The notes under the pieces: generated by a model
The model's database searches: none
Told to the model about the DNA's origin: nothing
Seen by the model: only the letters and a program-made list of their open reading frames with translations
Origin: an uncultured Oscillospiraceae bacterium
Lineage (GTDB): Bacteria; Bacillota; Clostridia; Oscillospirales; Oscillospiraceae
Direction of reading: 5' to 3'
Length of the DNA: 39,492 nucleotides
Assembly (NCBI GenBank): GCA_934623575.1
Contig: CAKTVL010000017.1
Span: forward strand, 1-39,492
Shown: positions 13,466 through 25,900 of the stretch, one piece after another
How the letters are laid out: each line of letters opens with the position of its first letter
Numbering within the stretch: the first letter of the stretch is position 1
Program-made: the position numbers and the translations under genes

Positions 13466-15694
13466 TCATAGGAACAGGACGTATTTCAGATGCAGGCGCT
13501 GCAGCGGCCCGGCCCTGCGCCAGGCCCGCGCCCACACCTCGTCCTTCAGCGCCAGAATGCGCCGCCGCTGCTGCTCCTCCATGGGGTGGCCGCTGAATTT
13601 GGCTTCCTCCCACAGCGCCGCCGCGGCCAGATACTCCTGCCGCAGGTCCTCATCCATGTCCGCGGCGTAGTCCGCCGGCGGGCAGTTGCGCAGGGGCAGG
13701 CCCTGGGCCAGCAGCACGTCCATCATGTAGAGATAGATGCTGCGGATGGCCCTGGGGATGTCGTCACTAAGGAAGCCGGCCTTGCGCCGGGCGGTCTTTT
13801 TCCGCTGCATCACCAGCCAGGAGATAAACAGCCCCAGCAGCACGATCACCGCCAGTACGGACAACAGCAGCAAAAGCTTCAGCCGGTATTTCAGCCAGAA
13901 GCTCAGCAGGGAGGGCTGGTCGTCCTCCTCCCCGGTGTCGCCGTCCAGGTTTTCGGCGTCGCTGTCCTGGGGAACGTGACCCACCAGGCCGGAGATGTCC
14001 CGATAGGTCTCCGCCTGCTCCATCACCGAGAAGTAGCTGGGCGTGACCTCAAAGGGCAGCCACCCCACGCCGTCCTGATAGTACTCCACCCAGGCGTGGC
14101 CGTGGGTGCCGTCCAGGGTCAGGCTCTCGCCGGGGGACAGGGCCGCGGCCTCGTCCCTGGTGATGAGAAAGCCCTCCACATACCGGGCCGGGATGCCGTA
14201 GTACCGGAACATCATGGCGGCGGCGCTGGCGTAGTGGACGTCGTATCCGGCCTGGGCGCCGTCCAGAAAGCTCAGCACGAAGTCCACGCCCTCCGGCACC
14301 GCCGCCACGCTCTCGCTGTAGGCGGCGTAGGTGGTCAGATAGAACAGGATGTTCTGCTTGGCCTTCTGATAGTCAAAGTGCCGCTGGCCGTCCTCCACAA
14401 CATAGCTGCCCAGCTTCTCCGTCAGATAGCTGCGCAGGCTGTCGGGCAGGGCCGTGTCGTTCTCATAGACATAGCGGTTATAGGCGGCCTCGTCCGATAG
14501 AAACGCAGCACTTTCCGCGGTGCCGGCGGTGAGCCCGGCGGCGATGCGCTGGTAGTGGATGACCAGGTTGTTGGCGGCGGTAAGGGTGTACGTCCGTTGG
14601 CCCCGCAGCCCCCGTGCGTACAGCGCCGCGTCGCCGATGGCCTCCGCGTCGGTGCCATCGCTGCCCGGCAGCGTCTCGTAGGGGGCGTACAGATAGCGGG
14701 CGGAGGCCCCGGTGTTGGTGACGGAGATACGGTTTTCACCGGTCAGTGTGTCGGGGGCGGCGGCCTGTGCCGCCGCGGCCAGCTGTGTCTGCCCGTAAAA
14801 GCCGTCGCTGTGCAGCCAGTAGAAGGCGTCGGCGTTCTCCGCCAGCGTCTGGCCCTCCGGCGGCAGCCAGCGGCTGCCGTCATAGGCCTCGCCTACGAAG
14901 CCCCGCAGGTAGTAGGACCCCGGCTGGGACATGGTCACCGTCAGCATGGGCTGCTCCAGCTGCTGCCGCTGCCCGGCGGCGGTCAGGTCGCCGTCCGTCA
15001 GTCCGGCGTCGCGGTTGTCGCCGTAGCGCAGGGCCTGCACCGTGTCGGATATCTGCCGGTGCAGGCCGTCCAGCGCCGCCGGACGGCTGTCGATATGCCC
15101 GGCGGCCACGGCGGCGGTCACCAGCACCACGGCGGCCACCCGGCACCAGACGCGCACCGCGCCGGTGCCGCCGCCCAGACGCACGGTGTGGAGCAGCAGC
15201 AATACCAGCGCGGCGGCCAGCAGCTGCCACGCGGTCAGCGCCGGGGCCAACAGCAGCAGGAGCGCCGCCGCCGGCAGCGCAGCGATCCAAAGAGCCGCGC
15301 CGCGGGAGCGGCGCACACAGGCGGCGCTCCACAGCCCCAGCGGCACGGCCAGGGCGGACAGAAACACCGCCGCCGCGCCGGTGCCGCCGTCAGATGCGTA
15401 GGTGGGATAGATCCGCGGGTATACCCGCTGCCAGGCGGCCAGCAGTCCGTCCAGCAGCGCCGCCAGTCCCTGACGGGACAGCACCAACGCCGCGGCCGCC
15501 GCCAGCATCCACCCGGCGCTGACAGCCCAGGCCCACTTTTTCCCGGCGGTCAGCACTGCCGACAGCGCTGCCGCCCCGGCGGCCAGCATGGGCAGATACA
15601 CCGGCACCGGGAACTCCGGCAGCGCCGTCAGCAGCAGGGCAGTGCCTGCGGCCGTCAGCACCGCCGTCGGCCATTGCATGGTGTTACAGCGCAA
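13466..15694 (-). CDS. Membrane transglutaminase-fold protein with altered catalytic triad
   Basis: A 742-aa protein. About seven hydrophobic helices fill residues 1-200, an extracellular region spans about 205-600, one helix lies at about 610-635, and a DUF4129-like cytoplasmic tail follows. This is the layout of bacterial TgpA/YebA-type transglutaminase proteins. The core reads AGYDVHYASAAAMMFRYYGI, then GHAWVEYY and PFEVTP. The position normally occupied by the nucleophilic Cys is Asp (D485, codon GAC at 14240-14242). The His is kept (H533) and the acidic residue is Glu (E549) instead of Asp. Amide cross-linking or hydrolysis by the usual mechanism is therefore doubtful. The start is TTG at 15692-15694, with GAGGGG 7 nt upstream and 11 nt inside the preceding gene; an ATG 15 nt later lacks a well-placed site. 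Confidence 0.88.
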   Translation of the reverse strand: MRCNTMQWPTAVLTAAGTALLLTALPEFPVPVYLPMLAAGAAALSAVLTAGKKWAWAVSAGWMLAAAAALVLSRQGLAALLDGLLAAWQRVYPRIYPTYASDGGTGAAAVFLSALAVPLGLWSAACVRRSRGAALWIAALPAAALLLLLAPALTAWQLLAAALVLLLLHTVRLGGGTGAVRVWCRVAAVVLVTAAVAAGHIDSRPAALDGLHRQISDTVQALRYGDNRDAGLTDGDLTAAGQRQQLEQPMLTVTMSQPGSYYLRGFVGEAYDGSRWLPPEGQTLAENADAFYWLHSDGFYGQTQLAAAAQAAAPDTLTGENRISVTNTGASARYLYAPYETLPGSDGTDAEAIGDAALYARGLRGQRTYTLTAANNLVIHYQRIAAGLTAGTAESAAFLSDEAAYNRYVYENDTALPDSLRSYLTEKLGSYVVEDGQRHFDYQKAKQNILFYLTTYAAYSESVAAVPEGVDFVLSFLDGAQAGYDVHYASAAAMMFRYYGIPARYVEGFLITRDEAAALSPGESLTLDGTHGHAWVEYYQDGVGWLPFEVTPSYFSVMEQAETYRDISGLVGHVPQDSDAENLDGDTGEEDDQPSLLSFWLKYRLKLLLLLSVLAVIVLLGLFISWLVMQRKKTARRKAGFLSDDIPRAIRSIYLYMMDVLLAQGLPLRNCPPADYAADMDEDLRQEYLAAAALWEEAKFSGHPMEEQQRRRILALKDEVWARAWRRAGPLQRLHLKYVLFL

Positions 15695-16772
15695 GATACA
15701 GCCCCTCCTCCCGGTCCAATTCCTCCGGCGCGGCCCGCAGCACCGTCACGGCGCCGTTCTCCGCCGATCCCGGAAGCTCCCGCAGCGTTACCACCACGAT
15801 CCGCGCATATTCCGTCTCTGCCCGCTCCGGATACGGCGGCGCATCGCCGTCCGGCCCGATCTCCGCCGACAGCAGGTCGGGCAGCGCCTGCGTCAGGTCC
15901 TCTATGCCGGAGATGCTGTGATATACGAAGGCCCCGGCCTCCCGCGCCCACCGGGCGGCCCGATGGGCCACGCCCTGGGCGCACAGCGCGGCGGACAGCG
16001 AGACGAACACCTCGCCCAGCGCCTCCCGGGCATCGGCCGTGGGGGCCTCCGCGCCGCCGTCCAGCACCAGCAGCAGGGAGTCGTCCACCGGCAGCCCCAG
16101 CTGCCGGACGGTCAGCCGGTCGGTTTTTTCCGACAGCTTCCAGTGTATGCTCTTTATGCGGTCGCCGGGGATGTACTCCCGCAGGGCGAAGGTCTCGCTG
16201 GGGTCCTCGCCGGGCCGGTGCATGGAGTATGTGTCGCTGTCCGCGTCCGGGCTTTTCCGCTCCGACAGGCGGACGTCCACCGGATAGAGTTCCGGCATCA
16301 CCAGCGCGGCCGCGGCGGGCGCGGCCTCTATCCGCAGCCCTGCCAAACCAAAAGCGTCCAGCACTCGCACCTCCGCCGTCTCGATGCGCAGCTTGCCGCA
16401 CCGCCGGGGCCGGAACACGCACTGCGCCTGCTGGGCGCGGCGCCCAGCCACCGCCAGACGTACCACCTGCGTCTCCGTCTCACCGGTGAGCAGATCCCGG
16501 CAGCGCACCACGGCCCGCAGGGCCGCGCAGCTGAAGATCCCCGTGTTTTCCGCCCGCAGCGTCACCGTCAGGGCCTCCCCCTTCCGGCAGGACAGCTGGG
16601 CGCTTACCGCCGCCGTCACGCGGCGGCGCACCGGGAAGAGCACCCCGATCTCCGCCGCGGCGGCGATCGCGCTGCCCAGCGCCAGCCAGCCCGCCATGCT
16701 CCCGCTGCCCCGCAGCCACACCGCCAGCCACAGCAGCAGCCACAGGGCAAAAATCACTCTGTTTCTCGCCAT
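15684..16772 (-). CDS. DUF58 domain protein
   Basis: A 362-aa protein with two N-terminal membrane helices (about 5-20 and 27-47) and a cytoplasmic DUF58/von Willebrand-A-like region. The family signature is intact: REYIPGDRIKSIHWKLSEK at 198-216. DUF58 proteins are partners of MoxR ATPases and commonly occur with membrane transglutaminases, as here, where MoxR ends 3 nt upstream and the transglutaminase gene overlaps the 3' end. The family is thought to act in assembly or maturation of envelope or secreted proteins; its biochemical role is not established. Co-production with both neighbours is very likely from the spacing. Confidence 0.9.
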   Translation of the reverse strand: MARNRVIFALWLLLWLAVWLRGSGSMAGWLALGSAIAAAAEIGVLFPVRRRVTAAVSAQLSCRKGEALTVTLRAENTGIFSCAALRAVVRCRDLLTGETETQVVRLAVAGRRAQQAQCVFRPRRCGKLRIETAEVRVLDAFGLAGLRIEAAPAAAALVMPELYPVDVRLSERKSPDADSDTYSMHRPGEDPSETFALREYIPGDRIKSIHWKLSEKTDRLTVRQLGLPVDDSLLLVLDGGAEAPTADAREALGEVFVSLSAALCAQGVAHRAARWAREAGAFVYHSISGIEDLTQALPDLLSAEIGPDGDAPPYPERAETEYARIVVVTLRELPGSAENGAVTVLRAAPEELDREEGLYLAL

Positions 16773-16775
16773 CGC

Positions 16776-17708
<933 letters not shown>

Positions 17709-17720
17709 GCTGTCCTCTCC

Positions 17721-19850
17721 TTACCATTCCTTGTAGTAGTTTTCACCGGAGTTGCCATAGGTGCCGCCGGTGTCCTTGCTGAAGCCGCCGATGTCCTTGC
17801 CCAGCGCCAGGGTGAAGCGCAGCCGGATCACTGCGCCGTCCTGGGGCTTGCAGGCGCTCAGTCCGTAGCCGGGATAGCGTCCGTTGTAGGAGTACATCCA
17901 GCCGGACCAGCGGTAAAAGTCGAACTCGCCCAGGCTGTCCGGCGAGGCGGGCTGCGGGTCGAAGCCCGCGCCGATGTCGTCCATGCCGTCGGTGACGATC
18001 AGCTCCATCAGTTCCTCATCGATGTGGAAGCCCTCACATATCCCCACCTTGTGTATGGCGGACAGATAGCCCCGGCTGATGGAGCAGGTGTAGCCGTTGT
18101 CCTCCAGCAGCTGGGTGAAGATGGCGGCCAGGTCCGTGCCGCCCGGCACAGTGACCTCCGTGGGCGGCACCAGATAGCCCAGCCCCACGGTGGTGGCCTC
18201 CACGCTGACGGTGACGGTCACATCGCCCTTTTCGTAGTACACCGTCCAGCTCTGGGTCACGGCGTAGCCGTCCGGGTCGGTGGCGGTGATGGTGATGGTG
18301 TTGGCGCCCTCGTTGGTGAGATACGTCTCATAGCCGAAGGAGCTGCCGGTCTGGCTGCACGGGGAGTAGATCTCCTGCCCGTTGACCCAGACCCGGTAGT
18401 TGTTCAGATACAGCTGCTCGTGGTTCCAGCTGACGGAGTTGATCACGGTGATCACGTCCGGGCTCTTCAGCGTCAGACCGTTCTCCAGGCCGATGATCTC
18501 GCTGCCCACCTCCAGCGTGGCGTTGATAACGGGCTTTTTCTCCTCCGGCGTGGCCTCGGCGTTCCGGTGGAACCGCACGGTCCACTTGTATATCCGGTTT
18601 TCGCCGTCGGCGTCGGTGTAGTGCAGCGACAGCGTCTTGGGCCGGCGGGTGTCCAGTGTGGCGGTGTACCAGCCGTCGCCGCCGATGCTGACGGTCTTGT
18701 TGTCGTAGCGCACCTGCCGGATGCGCTCCGCGCCGGTCTCCTGGTTGAGATAGAAGCGGAAGCGGAATTCCTCGCTGTCCAGCCAGACCGCCAGCTCTTC
18801 GCTGCTGTTGTCGGCCTGGTGGGTGTCGTTGTCGATGACCGTCTCGTTGAAGCTGTTGGTGATCTTGAAGCCGTCCTCCCGGTATTCGATCACAAAGCGC
18901 TTGGTGACGGTGTCGTTCCGCCCTCCGGCGCTGATGTCCAGGGTGTTGGCGCCGTAGGTCAGCGCCGCGCGGAAGCTGTCGCCGCTGCCGCTGAGGGCCT
19001 TTCCGTTCAGGGATACCGCTGCCCGCAGGCGGCTGCCGTCCTTCAGACCGTAGGCGGTGAAGGCCAGGTCCCCGTCGGCGGTGGTGTGTATGTCCGCCAG
19101 GGACGCGCCGTCGCTGTCACGGGTGGCCACGATGAGCACCTCACCGCCGGCGCCGTAGTAGACGGTGTAGCCCTGCGAGGCGGTGATGGTGTCGCTGCCA
19201 TTGCGGTACAGGGCCTGCACCAGGATGGTATTGGCTCCCTCCGCCAGCTTCAGCATCACGCTGGAGGTGGCGGCCCGGTAGTCCAGGGCCTGCCCATTCA
19301 GGGTGACGGTCAGCCCCAGCACCTGCAGCTCCGGCTTCAGATGCCGGATGGTGAAGGTGTAGCGCTCATAGTCCACCACGTCGCCGTCGATGATGCTGGT
19401 CTCGAAATAGCGGTCCGCATCGCCAACCTCGGTGCTGCCCTGGGCGTCGCTGGGCTGCCGGGCGGGCGTCTGCCCGCCGGAGCCGCCGCCGCTGCTGCCG
19501 ATGTCCAGCAGGTCGCCCATGCCGCTGTCGCCGTCGGCGTCGGTGTCCGGCTGCTCGCCGGGCTGTTCCTCCGGCGGCGCGTCCGGCGCGGGCTGCGTCT
19601 CCTGCCCCTCCTGGGGCGTCTGCTCCTGGGCGGGAGTGGTCTCCGGCTGGCCGCTGATGGCGGCGCTGTCCGTCTGGGCGATGCCGTCCGCGTCGTACAG
19701 CAGCTCTGACGACGACACCAGCATCCGCGATGCGGCGTCGATCTCCTGCCGCGGCGGCGCGCCCGGGCGCAGTGACAGCGCGCCCACTATCAGCGCCGCG
19801 CACAGCAGCAGCCACAGACCGCCGCGCAGCGCCTTTTCTCGTTTTTTCAT
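17721..19850 (-). CDS. Secreted multi-domain protein with C-terminal DUF4430
   Basis: A 709-aa exported protein. The N-terminus is basic followed by one hydrophobic stretch (about 10-27), either a signal peptide or an anchor. Residues about 60-130 are a low-complexity linker rich in Pro, Gln, Glu and Gly. Several beta-sandwich, cadherin-like modules follow, recognisable by repeated 'G.N.I.V.A' strands such as LAEGANTILVQA and LTNEGANTITITATD. The last 150 residues match DUF4430, the transcobalamin-C-like fold (SGWMYSYNGRYPGYG, then DGAVIRLRFTLALGKDIG). This domain often ends clostridial surface proteins and may bind a small ligand; here that is unknown. It follows the giant surface gene by 69 nt and precedes MoxR by 12 nt. 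A GAGGGGAG site sets the start. Confidence 0.88.
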   Translation of the reverse strand: MKKREKALRGGLWLLLCAALIVGALSLRPGAPPRQEIDAASRMLVSSSELLYDADGIAQTDSAAISGQPETTPAQEQTPQEGQETQPAPDAPPEEQPGEQPDTDADGDSGMGDLLDIGSSGGGSGGQTPARQPSDAQGSTEVGDADRYFETSIIDGDVVDYERYTFTIRHLKPELQVLGLTVTLNGQALDYRAATSSVMLKLAEGANTILVQALYRNGSDTITASQGYTVYYGAGGEVLIVATRDSDGASLADIHTTADGDLAFTAYGLKDGSRLRAAVSLNGKALSGSGDSFRAALTYGANTLDISAGGRNDTVTKRFVIEYREDGFKITNSFNETVIDNDTHQADNSSEELAVWLDSEEFRFRFYLNQETGAERIRQVRYDNKTVSIGGDGWYTATLDTRRPKTLSLHYTDADGENRIYKWTVRFHRNAEATPEEKKPVINATLEVGSEIIGLENGLTLKSPDVITVINSVSWNHEQLYLNNYRVWVNGQEIYSPCSQTGSSFGYETYLTNEGANTITITATDPDGYAVTQSWTVYYEKGDVTVTVSVEATTVGLGYLVPPTEVTVPGGTDLAAIFTQLLEDNGYTCSISRGYLSAIHKVGICEGFHIDEELMELIVTDGMDDIGAGFDPQPASPDSLGEFDFYRWSGWMYSYNGRYPGYGLSACKPQDGAVIRLRFTLALGKDIGGFSKDTGGTYGNSGENYYKEW

Positions 19851-19878
19851 GCGTTTCTCCCCTCGGTCCGATATGCCG

Positions 19879-19913
19879 CCGGAGGGAGAGACCCCTGGGG
19901 CCTCTCCCTTCGG
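19879..19913 (-). promoter_or_regulatory. Intercistronic hairpin between the giant surface gene and the DUF4430 gene
   Basis: CCGGAGGGAGAG (19879-19890) pairs with CTCTCCCTTCGG (19902-19913) over 12 positions. There is no T tract on the minus strand, so it is more likely an mRNA-stabilising or partial attenuation hairpin than a full terminator. It would let the first cistron be made in larger amounts. Confidence 0.5.
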
Positions 19914-19919
19914 AATGGT

Positions 19920-22900
19920 TTATTCGTCGTCTCTGCGGCGGGCCTGCTTCGTGGCGCTGAACCACTTCCACAGCAGCAGGATGATGCCTGCCGCCGCCAG
20001 AATGCCCGCGGCCATCCACACGATGGCCCAGTCAAAGGCGTGGTCGGGCTTGGCGGCCTCGTCGGTGCGCAGGTCGTCCAGCGGCTGTTCTTCCGCGTCG
20101 GGTTCCTCCGATGCATCGGTATCATCCGCGGCCGTCAGCTCCTTGTACTTGTCGGCGGCGGCCTGCAGCTGCTCCACGGCCCACTGGGGCACCAGCGCCT
20201 TCTGCACGGCGGACAGGGCATTGTAGGCGTCCGTGGCCCGCTTGATGGCGTCGTAGCTGTCCTTGGTCACCGTGCCGATGGCCTCGATCAGCTTGACCAC
20301 CTCCTGCGCCGCCCGGTAGTTCTTGTCATAGGCGGCCATGCGTGCGGCGGCGTTCTCCAGGGTGGCTGCGCCCTTTACCAGCTTCTTCTGCGCGGCGGTC
20401 AGGGCGTCATAGGCTTTCTGCGCCCGGGACAGCTTCTGCCGCAGGGCGGCGGCCTCCGTCTCGGTCATCACCTCCGGCACATAGCCGATGTCGTCGATCA
20501 GCGCCTCCGCCACACCGGCGGCGTAGCGGTCCAGCGCGTCGCTGATGCCGCTGCTGTCCACGCTGCTGCCCATGGCGCTGCGGGCGCGTGCGGCCAGCTT
20601 GTCCAGACTCTCCGTCAGGTCGGGATAGGCCTTCTTATCGGCGGTGAGCCGGGCGTCCAGCGAGGAAATACCGCTGTTGTAGGCGGACAGCAGCGCCTCC
20701 GCTCCCTGCAGCGCCGTCAGCTTCTCCTGGGGCAGGAGCTTCTTCTGCTCAGCCGTCAGGCCGTTGTAGGCTTTCCGCGCGTTCCGGATCCGCGTCTCCA
20801 TGCCCTTCACCGTGGCGGCGGAGGTCCTGCCGCTCTTGTAGGCGATGTCCTCCACCAGCGTTTGCACCACGTCCGCGGCGTAGCCGTTCATCACGGCGTC
20901 CATGCCGGATTTGTCGGTGCATTCGCCCAGCTTGGCCGCCGCGCCGTCGTACAGCGCCTTCACGGCCCGGCTGACATAGTCGTACTGCTTGGCGTCCGCT
21001 TCATACCAGCTCTTCAGCAGGTCCAGGTTTTCGCTGTACTGCTTCAGCAGTGTCTGCATGGCCGCCAGCTTGCCGTACTTGACCACCAGCGCCTGCCGGT
21101 TCTCGTCCAGCGCCTTGTACGCCTCCTGGATGGTGTCCAGCTTGGCCTGCAGCTCCTTGAGCTTCGCCCCCTGGGCGTCGTCGATGAGGGCATCCACCAC
21201 ACCGGCGGCGAAGGCGTCCACACATTCCTGCACTTCTGCGCCTGTTCCACAGCTTTCTATGGCTTTCTTAAATGTAGTCAACAGCCCTTCCAGCTGCTTT
21301 TTGATGCCGGGATACTTTTTTTCGGCCTCTTTCGCCATGGCCTCCAGCGTTTCCAGCGCGGCGTTTTTGGCCGCTTCTACCAGCGCATCAGTGTCCATTT
21401 CCGCCATCATTTTGGCGTATACGTTGATAATATCCTGGGCGTCCGCGGCATCCTCAATAGCCTCGCAGGCCTTTGCCAGACTGGCTTCCAGCGTTTTCTG
21501 CTGGTCCGCCGTGGCGCTGGCCTTTACGTTGTTTTCGTAGTAAGAACGCAGGTACGCGGTCACCGCCTGACGGCTGGCTGTCTCGGTCAGCTGCCAGGAG
21601 AACAGGGGATACCCGCCGTTCAATTCCGCGATGCTGTCCACCAGCTCCTTGATCTCCGCCATCCCCGCCGCCGTCAGCTCTTCCACCACGGCGATGCTGT
21701 CCCCCTGGTCGCTGATCCAGCCGTTGGCCGCCCGGGCGCTGCCGCTGCGGACGTACAGGCCCTCACAGTAGCGGCCCTCGATGGGATAGCCCGCCAGCGC
21801 GCCGATGCGCACCGTGCGCGTGCCCGCGTCCAGCGTGCCGGCGTTGTAGCAGTTCTGCACGGTGAGGTTTTCATTGCCGCTGGAGCCCTCGCCGCCCAGG
21901 ATGCCGCCGACGATGTAGCTGCCGGAAACGGTGCCCGTGTTGTAGCAGCCGTCGATGACGACCTTGTGGTAGGTGGTGTCCGTCAGGCCCAGAATGCCGC
22001 CGGTGCCGCCCTTGGGCTTGTCCGCGCCGCCGATAACGGCGGTGGTGTCGTTGGAGATATGGCCGGTGTTGGCGCACTGGGTGAAGGTGACCTCGCGGGA
22101 GGTGATGCCGGCGATGCCGCCCACGCCTGTGCCCTTGTCCACGGTGACGGCGCCGGTATTGACGCATCTGGTCAGGGTGCCGCCGGCGGCATTGCCCGCC
22201 AGACCGCCTACGCCGCCGGAGATATAGGCGCCGCCGCTCTTGCAGGTAATATCGATGCTGCCCTCGAAGCGGCAGTCGGTCATGGCGCCGCTGAGCTTGC
22301 CGGCGATGCCGCCCACGGCGCAGGTATCTCTGGTGCCGAAGCCGGCGGCGCTGATGCGCACCCGGGATACGCAGCTCTCCAGCTTGGCGTTGGCCTCGCC
22401 CACGATGCCGCCTATGTGCTTGGCGGTGGTGGAGACGTCCTCAAGGCGGATCTCGCCCTCGACGGTGAGGTTTTTGATGGTGGTGTTGCCGGAGGTATAG
22501 CCAAACAGGCCGGCATAGCCGTTGCTCAGCGCGGTGACGTACAGGCCGGACACAGTGTGGCCCTGGCCGTCAAAGACGCCGCGGTAGGGGTGGTTGTTCT
22601 GCCAATCGACATAGCAGCCGATGGGCGTCCAGGGGCGGTAGCCCAGGTCGATGTCCGCCGTCAGCACGGCGCTGTAGTTCTGAGAGTTGTTGGGGGAGCT
22701 GTTGATCTCCACGGCCAGCCAGGCCAGCTCCTCGGCGGTGCCGATCTGATAGACGCCGCTGGCGTCCTTCTTGGGCTCGACAGTGGTGCCGTTCCAGGCG
22801 CTCTCGTTGGCGGCGGAGGCGGCCAGGGCCGTCAGCCGGGCAGAGACGTCGGCGAAGATGTCCGACAGAGCCTGCTTGCCGGTGGCCAGCTTGTCCTCCA

Positions 22901-25900
22901 GCACGCCGTAGTCGTCGATGCCCTCCAGCGCCGGGGTGGCCGCCGCGTGAAGGGAGGCCTTGCCGCTGTCCAGCACGGCGGTGAGACGGGCCTTCCACTC
23001 GTCAGAGAGGGCGTCCATGTCACCGGCGATGGCCGTCAGAGCGTCGATGTAGTCCTGCTCCAGCATGGCCAGACTGTCCAGCACCTCCTGCCGGGCCAAA
23101 GACAGGGCGGCGGAGGCGGCGGTGTCCATGTCCGGCGCGGCGTCGCCGGTGGTGAAGTCCCTGGTCAGGGCGTCCATGGCCTTGCGGGCGTCGGCGTACA
23201 CCGCCTCCACGCCGTCAAGGTCCGGGGCGCTGAACAGCTTCAGCTTCCAGCCCTCATAGGCGCGCAGGGCCTTGGCCATGTCCTCCGGGGCGTAGTTCCG
23301 GTCGTAGATATACTTGTTATACAGCTCGTCCGCGGCCTTGGCGGGATAGGTCTTGATCTCCGCCAGCTTGCCGTCGATGTGCTCTGTGCCCATATAGACC
23401 TGGTGCAGGTCGGCCACGGCCGCCACGGTGGCGGCGCTGTCGATGGCCTGGGCGGCGGTCTCCAGCAGGGCGTCCATAGCGGACTGCTCGTCCGTGTCGT
23501 AGATGTTGGCCGCGGCGTAGGCCCGCATATCCGCCAGCAGCGCGGCCTTGTCGGCCTGCAGCTGGGTGGGCACCGCGGACAGCGCGGCGTCGGCCTCGGT
23601 CAGCAGGGCGTCCACGGCGCTGTCTGCCGCCTCCTCGATGCGGCGGACGTAGTCCATGATAACGGCGTTGTAGGCCGCGCTCTGGTCGCCGTAGACGGCG
23701 TAGCTGCTGTCCCGCTTGGCGTCAAAGCGGATCAGCCTGCCCACCAGGGCCTGGGTGGCGGAGAGCTTCTGCGCGGTGCTGTTGTCGGCGCGGACGGGGG
23801 AGTCATAGCTGGCGACCTTGGCGGTGTCGCTGCTGCCGGTGGTGGCCATTTTCGCGATGCCCCACAGGGAGGTGTCGCTGCTGCTGCGGGCGTGGGTGAC
23901 GGCGCCGCTGAGCCATACGCCGATGATGCCGCCGGCAATGCCGTTGGTGGTGCCGCTGGCCGCCGCCGAGACGGCGCCGCTGTTATAGGCGTGGGTCAGG
24001 GACACATCGCCCACATACTGGGTGCTGCCGCCGGTGGTCTTTTCGCTGCCGGCCTTGCCGAGGATGCCGCCGGCACCGCTGCCGCCGGCGGTGGAGCTGC
24101 CGGAGCGGACCGTGCCGCGGTTTTCCACATAGGCGGCAGAGAAGGACGCGCCCTCGCCGGGGGTCGCCGAGCCTACGATGCCGCCCACGTCATACCCGCC
24201 GGTGACGGCGGCGCGGTTCACGCACTCCCGCACCTTGCCGATGCCGCTGCCGCCCACAATGCCGCCGATGGCGTAGCCGCAGGGGGAAGAATTTCCGTAG
24301 GTGAAGGTGTAGCAGTCGATCTGCAGGTCGTTTTCACAGTAGCGCACCAGGCAGCCGTCCTTCTCCTGGGCGGCGCCCATGCCGCCCACGATGCCGCCGA
24401 TCTGGCAGAGCATGGAGGAGTTCACCAGGTATCCCTCGTCGTAGCTCTCCGGGTTGGCCAGGAACAGGCCATAGGCGCGGCAATTCTCTATGTAGCCGGA
24501 GGCCATGTGTCCGGCGATGCCGCCGATGTTGCCCACGCTGCTGCCGGTGCTGCCGGCGTTATAGCTGTTTTTCAGGAAGGCGGATGCCTCGCAGTTGTAG
24601 AGGACGCCGTTGTTCTCTCCGGCGATCAGGCCCGCGCCGCTGCTCTGGCGGACCAGAACGCGGCCGGCGGCCTTGACGTTCCGCACCGTGCCCGTGCGGG
24701 CGATGATGCCGAACAGGCCCTGGGGACGGCTGCTGACGCCGGTGGTCACGCAGATGCCGTGGATGATGTGGCCCTGGCCGTCGAAGGTGCCGGTGTAGCC
24801 GTTGTTGATGCCGCCGTTGGCGATGGGCGTCCACGCCTGCCCGTTCAGGTCGATGTCCGCCGTCAGCACGGCACAGGCGGAGCGGCTGCCGCCGTTGACG
24901 GCGTCGGCGAACCAGGCCAACTGCGCGGCGGTGCCGATCTTATAGGGAGAAGCGGCGGTGCCGCTGCCGGAGGGCTGGGCCTTGCTGCTGCCGTCCCACT
25001 TGTCCGTCACGCCGCTGTCCACGGACACGGTGAAGCCCTGCAGCACGGCGGACAGCGCGGCCTGACTGCGGCTCAGGGCGGCGTCCAGAGCGACCTTGTT
25101 GGTGCAGGCCTCCAGCTTGGCCTTGCCGGCGTCCAGCGCATCGCCCAGCGCGGCGGACTTCTCCGCCAGCTGCGTCAGGACCTCGCCGTTTATCCCGTGC
25201 CACACGGCGGCGGCCTCGCCCCGGAGGTCGTTCAGCTTTTTCAGCTCGTTGGTATAGGCGTCCTCCAGATCGCGTATCGCGTTTTCCTTTTCTTTGACAA
25301 ACTGGGTCTCCTGTGCCTTGGTGGGCACCGCCTTCATCTCCGCCAGCGCCGTCTGGGCGATGGGCATCAGCTTGTCGATCTCCGCCTGAGCGTAGGCGGT
25401 GATCTCCTCAGCGGTCATGCCCTCCAGCTCGGAGAGACGCTTAAGGCTGGCGCTGCGCAGGTCTGCCATGGCCTTCTCATAGATGCTTTCCAGAGAGGTC
25501 CAGCCGGTGTCGCTGTACTGGGCCTGATTGTACTTGTACTTCTCGAAGCCGTCCTTCAGCTTGTTCTGCGCGGCGGCCTTGGCGGCGCTGAATTTGCTAT
25601 CCGCCTTGTAATAGGCCGCCTCCTCCGGGTTGGTCACCACGGTGGGGGTCTTCAGCTCCCAGGCGAGGACGGGCCAGCCGCCGGCGATGTCGCTGTCGGC
25701 GGTGTATATGGCGCCATCGTCACCGTTGAGATATTCGACCATCTCCTGAGGGGTCATATAGTTGGATTTGCTGATCTGAGCTTCGTCAAAATCCTCGTCA
25801 CTGATATTGTTATTGGCGCCAAACTGATCACAATAGATCAGCATACGCTCCAGCTCATACGACGACGTGTTGCCGAACAAGTGGCCAAAGGTACTTCCGC

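Noticed and set aside
19920..20040. A sortase motif at the C-terminus of the giant surface protein
   Set aside because: The residues before the membrane helix (AAKPDHAFDWAIVWM) contain no LPXTG- or NPXTG-like sequence, so it is treated as a plain membrane anchor.
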